Shown here one piece after another: positions 9,970 to 20,277 of a stretch of 64,000 nucleotides of DNA. Positions within the stretch are counted from its first letter, which is position 1. The number at the start of each line of letters is the position of its first letter. The position numbers and the translations under genes were made by a program. Below the pieces are notes generated by a model. The model was not told where the DNA came from. It saw nothing but the letters and a program-made list of their open reading frames with translations, and made no database searches. The stretch spans positions 1,922,001 to 1,986,000 of the forward strand of contig NW_008805065.1 of assembly GCF_000004825.1 (NCBI RefSeq), written 5' to 3'. The stretch is from Heterostelium album PN500 (lineage: Eukaryota > Evosea > Eumycetozoa > Acytosteliales > Acytosteliaceae).

Positions 9970-10625
9970 ATGAAAGAAGCAAAGAGTTTAAGGAATAGAG
10001 AAAAGACAAATAAATTAATTATTTGGAAGATAGGTGAAAGAAAAGCAGATGATAGCAGCTTGAATTCCCATGCAAGGAGATTTAGTGAGTTAAAGGTGTT
10101 CATTGATGATATAAAGATTAAATTATCTTTGGATCATCTCTCTAAATTGGCATCTAAGTTTAAAATTGCAAATTTTTTGAAAGGTGCAGATGTTTCACTT
10201 GTTTTGGGTTTAAAAGATCTTATCAATGATATGAAAGGAAAAGAGCAAAAGAAGTATTAGCAGCAAGGTATATAATAAAAAATATAACAAAAATATATAA
10301 TAATACTTACATTATATCATAAATATAAAGAATGTGTCGATCTTATTTTAAGATACACAAAAAATATCCAAAACTAAGTGTGTTTAACAAAAATGGATTT
10401 TTTGTCGGGAAACAGACTTTTAAGAAGGCTATTATCATTGCAAAGAAGAAGATTAAGAAAGTGGATTATGATCAGATGAAGCTTAAGAATGATAGACGCA
10501 AAATAACAAGAGCTAGATTAATTTCAGGTGCAACTTTCTATCTAAAAAACCGAGTATCAAAAAACAACACTCTTGTTTTGGAATTGGATAGTACACTAGA
10601 ATTCAAACAAATAAAATTATTCTAA
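9970..10625 (+). CDS. Small basic protein, two exons, unrecognised
   Basis: Exon 1 (9970-10253) begins MKEAKSLRNREKTNKL. Splicing at AA|GTATTAG to the acceptor ATAAAG (10329-10330) joins in phase to MCRSYFKIHKKYPKLS and ends at 10625, giving 192 aa. If unspliced, each exon is a separate ORF of about 96 aa. The product is lysine-rich and strongly basic, with no signal peptide or transmembrane segment; a nucleic-acid-binding role would fit but is only a guess. The gene lies directly after fragment B, and a donor there is not in phase with this exon, so it may be either independent or a surviving 3' part of that decayed gene. Confidence 0.4.
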
Positions 10626-10882
10626 TAAGTATAATTGATCAAATAAATGGAATAGAAATGTTATAATGAAAATCTTTCAAATTCGAAAAAAAGAGACATC
10701 TCATGAAAAATCAGGATTTTTTTCCCACCTTTATAAATTTGTGAATAATTCTAGAAAAATTACAAGATATCTTTTTATGAATCATTTATTTGATTAATAA
10801 TTTTATTTTATTATTTTAATATGAGTGTGTGATTAATCATAATAAAAAGAGGTGAATTGAAAAGTAGAACACAAAAAAAATA

Positions 10883-13174
10883 ATGAAAGATAGAAAAATT
10901 GATTTTTTCAAAGAATATAGCGATAGTTTTTATAAGTGTAACGACACTACATGCAAACAACAGTATCATACAGATGTAATCAGAAGTGTTCTCTGTCAGA
11001 AAGTACTATTTAGACGTATAATTCAATCATTCAATCGATATGGCTATCGAATGACATTCGTAGAGAAACCACTTGCACTCAACGATGTACTAAGTTGGCG
11101 TTATCACTACCACGAAATAAATTCCGTCGAATGGATGGTAGCGAACTGTCATTTCGGTTTGTGTCTCGACAAGATCAGACTCTGCCAGAAAAATCAACAG
11201 CAACCGGAGGAACTGTTCTATCCCGATCGTATCAACGGTGTGATGTTGAACCGAATCCAACAGATGCCACTCGAGTTGTTTAGCCATCTCATTCAAGAGT
11301 ACCGTGATTCTCTCATCAAGGATCACGTCCATTTCGTGAAAGTGGTAGATGCATCGATTAGAGCGGGACGTGTCGATCTCTTTGAACACATGAGAAAGAA
11401 CATGTCGTTCACACTGTTCCAGGCGGTACAGACATCGATTGTCGAGACGGCGGTCGCTGCCAACAACTTGGAGATCACGCGATTCTGCTTTGACAATTTC
11501 GACTTCTCCAATCCGAGAAGTAGATATTACGCAGGAAAGAAACCGCTATTCAGAGTATCGGATCGACCCACTCTGGCTATGGTCAACTACTTTGCCAGCT
11601 CCGACATTGTTGGACTCCCGAAAGAGCAGCTACTCGTAGAGTATCTCGGAGAGAAGAACTACATGGCGGCGCTACTGAGATTCGGTGACTTGGTGTTGTA
11701 TTGTAGCTATATTGACTATCTAGATCCTCGTGTTACACTTCATTTCGATCCAATGCTATTAGAGAATGCACTGACTGCACTCATTAAAGACAAGGAGGTG
11801 GTAACCGGTCGTTCACACCTAGAGTTGGTTAAATACATATTGCGTGAGGAACCGTCGTTGGAGTTGACATTCGAAGAGGAGACAATGGCACCTTTCATCA
11901 TGGGAATACCAGAAGATCTACAATATCGTATCTATCTATATCATGCGAAATGCGATCTTCTCAACAAATACATGGAGACAACTAGAAACAGGAAATTAGT
12001 AGAAAGAAACACACAAGCTCTATCAAAGAAATACTTTAAATATCTAACAATAAGAAACAATCAACTCTTAAACAAAGAATTGACACTATATATTATAAAG
12101 AACGACATTAAAGCTATATACAGTCATGGTTCAATTGAACAAATAATAATGGCAAATAGTAATAGTAATAACGACAACGACAACAACAACAATGATAGTA
12201 GTGACAATAATAATATGTTGACTTCAATTCAACTAAGTAAACATCATACTGTTGAAGTGTTGGAAACGATTAAACGTTATCATAATCTAAGAAACATTAG
12301 ATTCTTGCTAAGGGATATCACAGATTTCGATAGCAAGGCAATTACATATCTGGTGATGCAACAACACATCATTCCAAAGACATCGAACAAAGATGATATC
12401 TCTGGTTACTTGTATGAGCGTGAACTCTTTGAATGTGCTCACATCATCAATCCAGAGTTTCACTTGAAACTACCGAGTAGTGAGCATATCGTGCAGAGTT
12501 CATTGCCATCGCTAGCGTCACTCCAATACATACATACTATCAATCCGACGTTTGCCAATCTCACATTCAAGGGCGTCGATTACAACACTCGTCCGGAAGC
12601 ACTACGATACTATCTCGATAACTATCATTTCAAAGCGACCAACTCCTTCAAGTGGTTCCTGAGACAGGCGACACTACATGCCATTGCAAGCGGTCGAATC
12701 GATCTCGTTCAACTGCTAGAGACATACAACCCGATGACTCTCACTGTCGATACCGACTTTGTAGCACTTGCAATTATGTATGGTTACTACGACATTGCAG
12801 AGTATTGTACAAAGAAGCTGACGCTCCAATCTAAACTACAGCTAACACTCGTCCGACGTTTGCATCTTGACTTTGACTTTCTAAAGCTGTTCCTTCAGTA
12901 TCAATACGACATGATCAAACCTAAACTCAATGTAATAGCAAACAATGCATTAGGTGCATGCAAACTAGATATTCTTCAATATCTTCTTGAACTAGATCCA
13001 TCTATCAGGTTGGAGGATTACAAATACTACAATGGAAATGAAAGAACAAACATATTGAAATATTTATTATGCCAGAAGGTTATATCAACCAACTCTGCTC
13101 TTCAAGCAAACCCTCAATTCCAAATGATATTAAGTAAATTATTACATTTAGAATCTCTTATAAATAAACATTAA
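10883..13174 (+). CDS. Ankyrin-like repeat protein (dictyostelid-expanded family)
   Basis: Single exon, 763 aa, ATG after an A-rich leader typical of dictyostelids. Residues 1-90 form a charged N-terminal region. The rest is built from degenerate helix-pair units about 33 residues apart (AIMYGYYDIAEYC, NALGACKLDILQYLLEL, IRAGRVDLFEHMRKN), the pattern of the ankyrin-like proteins expanded in dictyostelids, which often lack the strict TPLH signature. A short Asn/Asp run (near residue 425) interrupts the fold. GC content of 11.1-11.9 kb and 12.4-12.9 kb is far above the flanks. A scaffold or protein-binding role is inferred from the fold only. A related gene lies at 58893-61118. Confidence 0.75.
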   Translation: MKDRKIDFFKEYSDSFYKCNDTTCKQQYHTDVIRSVLCQKVLFRRIIQSFNRYGYRMTFVEKPLALNDVLSWRYHYHEINSVEWMVANCHFGLCLDKIRLCQKNQQQPEELFYPDRINGVMLNRIQQMPLELFSHLIQEYRDSLIKDHVHFVKVVDASIRAGRVDLFEHMRKNMSFTLFQAVQTSIVETAVAANNLEITRFCFDNFDFSNPRSRYYAGKKPLFRVSDRPTLAMVNYFASSDIVGLPKEQLLVEYLGEKNYMAALLRFGDLVLYCSYIDYLDPRVTLHFDPMLLENALTALIKDKEVVTGRSHLELVKYILREEPSLELTFEEETMAPFIMGIPEDLQYRIYLYHAKCDLLNKYMETTRNRKLVERNTQALSKKYFKYLTIRNNQLLNKELTLYIIKNDIKAIYSHGSIEQIIMANSNSNNDNDNNNNDSSDNNNMLTSIQLSKHHTVEVLETIKRYHNLRNIRFLLRDITDFDSKAITYLVMQQHIIPKTSNKDDISGYLYERELFECAHIINPEFHLKLPSSEHIVQSSLPSLASLQYIHTINPTFANLTFKGVDYNTRPEALRYYLDNYHFKATNSFKWFLRQATLHAIASGRIDLVQLLETYNPMTLTVDTDFVALAIMYGYYDIAEYCTKKLTLQSKLQLTLVRRLHLDFDFLKLFLQYQYDMIKPKLNVIANNALGACKLDILQYLLELDPSIRLEDYKYYNGNERTNILKYLLCQKVISTNSALQANPQFQMILSKLLHLESLINKH

Positions 13175-13331
13175 TATATATATATAAGTGTACAATACAA
13201 ATATTCAAAAACATTATTATCTTAATCAAACAAAAGAAAAAGAAAGAGAGATAAATATATATATATCTATTCATAAAGTTATTATTTTTTTTATTTAAAT
13301 TAGTTTCTACTCTCGGAGATTGATTGATTAA

Positions 13332-15228
13332 TCAATCGGTTGATGTTGATGATGCTTTTCTTTGTTTGATACCGGCGAGTTCGTCTGGAGATTTACTGTT
13401 TTCGTTGTTGGCAGAGGCGAGATCGTCGGACGAAGAGATCTTGCTGAGGTTGGCAGAGACCAGTGGACTGTTTGGATCTTCACCGTTGAATCTACGAGCG
13501 AATCTCGATGCGAATATACGTTGTTTGTGCTCGGCGAATCTAGAGCTTGGTTTGAAGTACTTGAGATATCCGTCCCATGGTACGTTGGTGATACCTGCAC
13601 GCTTGGCAATCATCGCCTTGACACGATTGGCAAACTGTGCCGATGTTTCATTGGCCTGCTTGGTCTGTGCCTCTAAATACCAGACATCACAAACACATGC
13701 CCACGATGTCATCATATTGAACATATGTCTAACGAATGATTGTTTCTTTGAATTCCAGAATGCATCAACAAACAATGTACTAAAAAGTAGTAAATAAGTA
13801 AATAAGTACAAAAATAATAATTAGAATAAACCATACTTTAACATAATAATAATAATATTAACTATGAAAGACTTACTTGTATTTAATTGCAATTGGTTGA
13901 ATAATAACATTTGGAAGATCGAATGCACCTTTCTTGAACATGACACAGTAGTTGTTATTCACACAAACACCCTCTGGGAAGATAAGTAATGGATCATTAT
14001 TCTCATTGCCAATATGTTTTGAAATTCTAATTAGAGTGAGATAGAGATAGAGAGAGAGAGAGAGAGAAAGAAAGAAGTGTTAATATTGTTTAGTTTGTTT
14101 AATTGGTTAATGATAAACTTACTGTTGAGCGATTAAAGCTCTGTCTTTAGCTTCTGCTCTGTCGAACCAGAGACAACCGATACAGCTTAATAAGTAATCT
14201 TGAATGAAACCTAGTAATCCCTTGTGTTTCTGACCAACCGATGCGCAATTGAATTGATTCTGTAGTACTACGACATCCATTACAGTTGTATGATTGGCAA
14301 CAAACACCTGATTCTTCTTTCTCAATGGTTTCACACCATGATATTTAATTACACCTGACCATGACATAATGAATATAATACATAAGAAACGTAATAATTT
14401 TCTCTATACATAATAATAATGATGATGATAATGATAATATTCATTAGTTTACTATATTGATATCTTATCTTTATTCTCTTATCTTCATTAATAACATACC
14501 TGATAATGTTTTTTTGTTTTATCATTCTTTACAAATGTTGATACAACGAAAAATAGTACAGCAAATGTAAATGCACCAGATAATAAACATGTAAGTCTAA
14601 AATATAAAGAGTAGATAGAGAGAGATAGTTTGTAGATTAGTTTAAACTTGACTAACTTTTTGTAGATGTTTGTTTGTTTGTTTGTTTCTAATGGTGGTAG
14701 AAAGATTATTACTACTTACCTAAGTGGGAATAAGATACCGTATCTAATGAAGGCACCTAATAGCCATGCAGGATAGAGATAGAAGTTCCAATTCCATGCA
14801 TTTGTCTCTGGACTTGTAAAACACTTGGTAAACTCATCTTCGACCAATACTTCGACACCGTCTGTCAAGAATGGTGCTACATCACTTAAATTGAATCTAA
14901 TTTAACAATTGAATTGATATAATATGATATGATATGAAATGCAATAAGTAATTGATTATTTTCTTTAACAACAATAAGTAAACATAACATACTTTTTGGA
15001 TGGATTTACTTGTCTATTTAATTGTTTCAATAGTTTCTCTTCGATCTTTTGTTGAATTTCGTCTACTTCACCTTGGGTGACCGGAGTGAACAATGACCAT
15101 GGATCTTGGCTGATCTCGAGTGGACCTTGCTTTCCTGTGGTACCACCACTACTTGGTGATCCAATTGAATTTGGTGATCCACCACCACAATTGTTGCTAT
15201 TATTATTATTATTATTTATACTATTCAT
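13332..15228 (-). CDS. Glycerol-3-phosphate acyltransferase, GPAT3/4 (AGPAT6) type
   Basis: Six exons: 14993-15228, 14720-14896, 14500-14596, 14123-14403, 13877-14026 and 13332-13779. All junctions keep phase and give 462 aa, close to animal GPAT3/4 (about 440-460). The protein acylates glycerol-3-phosphate (or lysophosphatidate) in the ER membrane on the way to triacylglycerol and phospholipids. Seen in the sequence: an Asn-rich N-terminus, hydrophobic segments in exons 2-3, the catalytic HX4D motif NHTTVMD (His208, Asp213), the FPEG block (280-283) followed by VNNN and a family-typical MFKKGAFDL, then FVDAFWNSKK, MMTSWACVCDVWYLEA and QFANRVKAMIAKRAG, all diagnostic of the GPAT3/4 branch. 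The C-terminal Ser/Lys tail is less conserved. Possible upstream leader exons are noted at 16644-16863. Confidence 0.9.
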
Positions 15229-15897
15229 TTTTATATATGTATATAAATAAATAAAAAGTAACTATATTATATTATATTATTGATCTTAAAAAATTTATAA
15301 GATTATTATGTACATGAATGAATTTACAATTTGACTAACTTTAACTTTATTCCGATTGATGATGATGATGATGATGATGATGTGAATGATTGATGATGTT
15401 CAACTAAACTAATGTATTGTTAAATAGAATAGAATTAAAATGGTCAGGTATTTTATATAAAATTATTATAGTAGTATGATAATGGATACTTTGGTTTGGT
15501 GTTGAAAAAATAAATTAAATGAAAAAAAAAAAAAAAAAAAAGGGTTTTGAAAAAAAATGATCACTTTTAAAAGGTGTTTAGAAAATTCCCCGATTCATTT
15601 GAAAAAAAACAACAAAATCAATCAAAATTTTAAATCTTTTATGATTTTTACAATGAAAAAGTCCTTTCACTATTTTTCGATAGGAGTTACCCAATTTAGG
15701 AAAATGATGTAACATTGGTTATTTATAAACTCGTTTACTATAGTCTTAATATTGTTTGAATTAATCACAAATATCAGTTTCATTAAGTGTTCTTATCAAA
15801 TCTATCTATAGTAACTTTTGTTGTCAACATTCCAGCAAAATATATATATTTAATACCATTTTTATTATTTGTTTTTTGTAGTTTTTTGTTTACTAAA

Positions 15898-16130
15898 TCG
15901 ATTTTAATTAATTCTTTAGACCATTTATTATTTTAATCAAACTAATAATGATAAATTCATTCTTATGAGAATTTATAGATTGATTGATATAGATCTCATA
16001 TATTAATAATAATTATATCTAAATTAATTACTACAAAAATATTTGTGTTTTTTTTTTTAAAGAAATCAAGCTGGGCTTAACCATCCATATTATAGTTTTT
16101 TGTATATTAATCGATTTTAATTAATTCTTT
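15898..16130. repeat. Direct repeat, about 21-bp core, two copies
   Basis: CGATTTTAATTAATTCTTTA preceded by AGTTTTTTGT occurs near 15880-15920 and again near 16090-16130, about 210 bp apart. Confidence 0.6.
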
Positions 16131-16643
16131 AGACAATTTTAAAAATTGAACATTAATTCTTTCAGAATTTATGTTGGTATACTTTTTGATTATTTTCTTT
16201 GAATAAAAGAATTTTTCAATTATAAGATTTCAAAAATAATACTAATATATTATTTGATGTTAATCAAAACTCAAATTAATTCATTGAATTATTCTATTGG
16301 AATCAAATGAAAAGACGCATGATCAGCGCCTGGTGGTTTTTAAAAAAATAAAATAAAATTAAAAAAATTCAAAAAATTAACCGTCTCTTTTTTATTTAAA
16401 AAAAAAAAAACTTTTTCACTCATTTCCCCAATTCACTATCTAATTTAACACAATATTTATAAATATATATATTTTTTTGGTGTAGGTTTATATTTTTATA
16501 ACATTACAAAAATTAACAAATTAAATAATAATAATTTTTATCACCTTATAAAAACAATATGATGTCACCCTCAACTTAATCATACAATAGAAACAATAAA
16601 CATCAATTCATTGTTAATTTATAACAAAATAGAAATATTATAA

Positions 16644-16863
16644 AAACAAAAACTTACCTTTGAATAATACAATATAGTTTTAAAGTTAAAAAACTATCAA
16701 TTTGATGATTAATAATATCAAGCTTTAGATTGATAGATTAATAAAAGAACACACAACAACAACAACAACAACAATGATAGATTAGAAAGATAAATAGATA
16801 GAATAAGCACATAGAAGAGAGAGAGATAAAGAAAAAGAAAGAGATCAATCAACTCACCATATT
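16644..16863 (-). other. Possible 5' leader exons of the acyltransferase gene
   Basis: On the minus strand an ATG at 16861-16863 is directly followed by a strong GTGAGT donor. A second candidate exon ending CAAAG|GTAAGT lies near 16660-16700. Spliced onto an ATATAG acceptor near 15265, the frame (MFFNFKTILYYSK and on) stays open into MNSINNN of the acyltransferase. This could be chance; the main start at 15228 already explains the protein. Confidence 0.2.
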
Positions 16864-17624
16864 TGTGTTTGTGTTGTGAATGTAATTGAATAGAGTGGCG
16901 TCACTTAACAATGACTTTTCTATTGGTGTTTGTAGTGGTTTTTGTGTGTTTGAGGAAATTTAATATCCCCACCACATACCGTACACATCATACCACCTCT
17001 CTCTAAAATAAAATAGTATATAAAGTTGACTACGTATACACATTTATTTAAATTTTTTTTTTTTTTTTTAATTACAAATTTGCTATTTCTTAATTTAAAT
17101 TCTCAACTCTCTCTCTCTCACTCACTCAAGTCATTCATACCATAACAACAACTAACCACTTAATCAACAAACACAGCAGCAACAACAAAACAAATAACAA
17201 CACATTTTGTTTATTCGAGTATGTAAAAAAAAGAACATAAGTACTTATTTTTATTGTTGTTTTTTTTTTTTAATTATTTATATATATGTTTGTTTTTGAT
17301 TTTGTTTTGATTTTCACTTGTTGTGATTGATAAAATATCATAATAATAATAATAAAACAATCAAAAATAATATACTCTATTTAGTAAGAAAACAAAAGTT
17401 GTAGTTGTAGTAGATAATAGCAATAATTTCAATTATAATAATAATAACAACAATAATTAATTAATAATAATCACAATCAATAGAATTTAAAATTAGAAAG
17501 AAAAATTTTTATTAATTTTAATTTTTTATTATTAGGTATATTTATTAATATAACTCTGCCGATTTTCTCAAGAATCAAACTCCCTCTCTTTTTTTTCACA
17601 TATAAATAAAACAATCTATATAAG

Positions 17625-18063
17625 ATGTCACAGTAGGTATCATAAATATTAAATAACATTGATGATTGACTAACAAACTAATCGCATTCTAGAAATCAAC
17701 CATCAAAGACTCAAGCTATTTTGCAAGAGGTCGATAAAGTAAAGGATGTAATGCACAATAATATCGGACTTATGTTGGACAACCACGACAAGGCCACAAA
17801 TTTACAAGACAAAACAGCATCAATGAACAACAATGCCAAAATGTTTAAAAAGCAAACCGTCACCATCCGTAGACAAATGTGGTGCAGAAATATGAAGGTA
17901 AGACAGTCAATCAATCAATCTAATCAAGAAGAGGAGGTCTTTGCAAGTTGTACTAATCTAAAATCGTTATTATTTTATATAGTTACAAATTATTATTGTT
18001 TTAGTTGTTATTTTGGTTTTGGCAATTATCCTCATTCCAATTATTTTGAAGCTCGCCAAGTAA
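17625..18063 (+). CDS. Synaptobrevin/VAMP-type R-SNARE with Asn at the zero layer
   Basis: Three exons: 17625-17632 (ATGTCACA), 17693-17897 and 17983-18063; 97 aa. The 8-nt first exon was chosen because CA|A restores MSQNQPSKTQ in frame. There is no longin domain. Residues 16-71 align without gaps to the VAMP2 SNARE motif and juxtamembrane region (VDKVKDVMHNNI to MWCRNMK), followed by a C-terminal membrane anchor (LQIIIVLVVILVLAIILIP). It is therefore a short brevin-class vesicle SNARE, acting in membrane fusion of endolysosomal or secretory vesicles. The zero-layer position, Arg in canonical R-SNAREs, is Asn33 here (LDNHDK against LERDQK). The anchor has only a few lumenal residues. Confidence 0.85.
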
Positions 18064-18455
18064 ACAATAAAACAAACACTAAACATAACATACATAACAA
18101 AACAAGTACCTCCAAAAACTCCACACAATCTCCGTTTCGTTCGTTCTCCCTCCTCTCCACAAAACATTATAATGTATCAAAAGAAAATCATTTCATTTAT
18201 TTAGTTATATGTTATAGTTTGTACTTTATTTATTGAATCAGTTCATTCACTCTCATCTCAACCTCAATCTTTCACATTTAGAATAAATAGCCAAAACACA
18301 CAGTTTGATTATTATTATTTTTTTTTTATCTATCATAAACAATATTTTTATTTTATTTTATTGATATTATTAGTTCATACTATTAGATTAAAAACAACAA
18401 TAAGAATGAGCTTATTTATTTATAAATACAATAATTTCTTTATTTTTTTTTTAAT
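18064..18455. other. Short convergent intergenic stretch
   Basis: Between the convergent SNARE and RWP-RK genes; pyrimidine-rich near 18120-18150; no gene seen. Confidence 0.5.
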
Positions 18456-19274
18456 TTAAAAATAAATATCTAGCCCCAATGAGCAAATTAATTCCAAAGT
18501 TTCCAAATTTGATTTTGTTTGGTGACGTATTGATCTATAAGGCCAAAGAATGTTTCTTTCGGAGCCACTTCTCTGGTAGAACTCTAAAATTCTCTGATTT
18601 GTTGATAGCACATGTGTTCCTTCTTGAATCATTCTAACAAATCTTCTGTATCCACGACTAAGGACTGTTGTACTTATTCCATATTTCTTTGCAACATCTG
18701 ATTGATTCGATTTTAGATCTTCAAAAGTAATTCTAATTGATTTTTTATATGGATTGAAAGTTTCTCTACTTTGTTTTGGTGAACCGGTAGGAGAATTTGT
18801 TTGTATAAAACCAACCAAGTCTAAATTGATATCAATATTGAATTCCAGTGATAAATCTATTACAAGTTCTGGGGTTGAATAGATTGATTCTTGAGAATAT
18901 GATTCATTGTCTAATTGATTTTCGGAATAAATAATTTCATTGTATTGTTGTTGTTGTTGTTGTTGTTCAAAGTCATTCTGATATGAAATTTGGGTATCCA
19001 GTGATCCGTTATCAGAATATTCAATGGATTCTTCTGAGTTTTGAGATGATACATCATCAACTTGGAAAGGACTATATTCATTGAATGTTTCGTTGGAAAA
19101 CTCTGCTTGATAGTTTTGATTCCAGACTGACTCCACTTGGCTTGAATAGAGATTCAAATGGTCTAAGAATAACTCTTCATCGGTACTCCATTCTTTTTGT
19201 TGACAAATCAAATTGTATAGTTCTTCGTCAACTTGGAAAGTATTAAAAATAGAAGTGGTGTCAATTGGATACAT
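18456..19274 (-). CDS. RWP-RK domain transcription factor, divergent
   Basis: Single exon, 272 aa. The N-terminal two thirds are acidic and Ser/Gln-rich with a poly-Gln run (about 104-110), suiting an activation region. The C-terminal part (179-265) reads SIRITFEDLKSN, DVAKKYGISTTVLSRGYRRF, then WPYRSIRH and a following helix: the helix-turn-helix and RWPxR signature of RWP-RK DNA-binding domains, known from plants, green algae and slime moulds. Between the recognition helix (VLSRGYRR) and WPYR (244-247) there are roughly 33 residues where plant members have about ten, so the domain carries an insertion of roughly 25 residues. The first Arg of RWP is replaced by Leu. Probably a nuclear regulator; targets unknown. 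Confidence 0.8.
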   Translation of the reverse strand: MYPIDTTSIFNTFQVDEELYNLICQQKEWSTDEELFLDHLNLYSSQVESVWNQNYQAEFSNETFNEYSPFQVDDVSSQNSEESIEYSDNGSLDTQISYQNDFEQQQQQQQYNEIIYSENQLDNESYSQESIYSTPELVIDLSLEFNIDINLDLVGFIQTNSPTGSPKQSRETFNPYKKSIRITFEDLKSNQSDVAKKYGISTTVLSRGYRRFVRMIQEGTHVLSTNQRILEFYQRSGSERNILWPYRSIRHQTKSNLETLELICSLGLDIYF

Positions 19275-19379
19275 TGTAGATATAATTAATAGATATATAT
19301 TTAGTAGTGAATATAATAGTAAGGATTGTCATTTCCTTTTATACTTTGGCTTAGAGCTACTCAAGACAGCTTATTAGGT

Positions 19380-19575
19380 AGTTTGTCAATCATAGATTTA
19401 TTTTTGGATTGACAAAGTTTGGCACGACAAATTTTTTTTTTTTTTTGATTGACAAAATTTGATTTTTTTGATTGACAAATGAACAAATAATGATAATCAT
19501 GTAATCATATCTTTGATTGACAAAATTCAAGAAAATATCTTTAGATAATAAAATTGATTGGCAAATATATCAGAT
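19380..19575. repeat. Dispersed short repeats, GATTGACAAA type
   Basis: GATTGACAAA or one-base variants (GATTGGCAAA) recur at least five times in under 200 bp directly upstream of the RWP-RK gene, often after T runs. They may be binding sites or simply replication-slippage products. Confidence 0.6.
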
Positions 19576-20213
19576 TTTTTGATCTATTCATTATTTGGAT
19601 TTACTTTTTTTATAAAACATATATATATAAATTTCTTTTATCTTTTATTTCTAATAAATCTACTATATACTATATATATATTACACCTTTTAACCATTAT
19701 AATATCTAAATGCGACTATTATATTTTTAAATGATTTTTTCAAAATAAAAATAAATTGATAAAAAACCAAAAATTTTTTTTTTTTTTCTGCAGAATGATT
19801 ATAGCGCTTTTTTTATCTTTAAAAATTAATAAGAAATGAATTTCATCAGAATTGAAATAAATCACATACGCAACTGCAAAAAAAAGTTTATTAGAAATTT
19901 TAAAATTAAATTTAATAAATTGTGTGGTTATCATTTTTACCACTTTAATCAACATATGATAACCATTTTTTTTGTTTTTATATTTTTTTAATTTTATTGT
20001 TCAACAACAACCAACACCAAAGACAACACTACATATATACATTTATTTATATATTTTTTATTATTATTATTTAATTTAATTACAATTTCGAAATCGATTT
20101 TAATTTAGTAACCAATAATCAATCAAAATCAAACTATCTTTCTATTTTTATATATTTAATATTACTTGTGTGTGTTGATACAGCTCTATCGTAAATAGTA
20201 GTTTGCATTCATT

Positions 20214-20277
20214 CTATTAAATTAACGTAGTCGTTCATTGATATAGTAATATAATCCTACTTTACGTAATTTAATAG
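20214..20277. repeat. Imperfect inverted repeat
   Basis: CTATTAAATTAACGTAG (20214-20230) pairs with CTACTTTACGTAATTTAATAG (20257-20277) as reverse complement with a small bulge, leaving a 26-nt loop. It is richer in order than the surrounding simple sequence; it could be a structured RNA or a terminator-like hairpin. Confidence 0.5.

Larger units (their letters stand above)
15229..17624. other. Divergent intergenic region between GPAT and R-SNARE genes
   Basis: Mostly low-complexity AT-rich DNA. It contains a (GAT)n run (15358-15382), a direct repeat of CGATTTTAATTAATTCTTTAG (about 15898 and 16108), possible minus-strand leader exons (16644-16863) and a plus-strand TATATAAA near 17021. A GTATGT donor-like site near 17218 could belong to a 5' leader of the SNARE gene. 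Confidence 0.5.

Noticed and set aside
13324-13797. Long open frames on the plus strand opposite the last GPAT exon
   Set aside because: The minus-strand frame encodes conserved GPAT3/4 blocks; the opposite frames are shadows of its codon bias.
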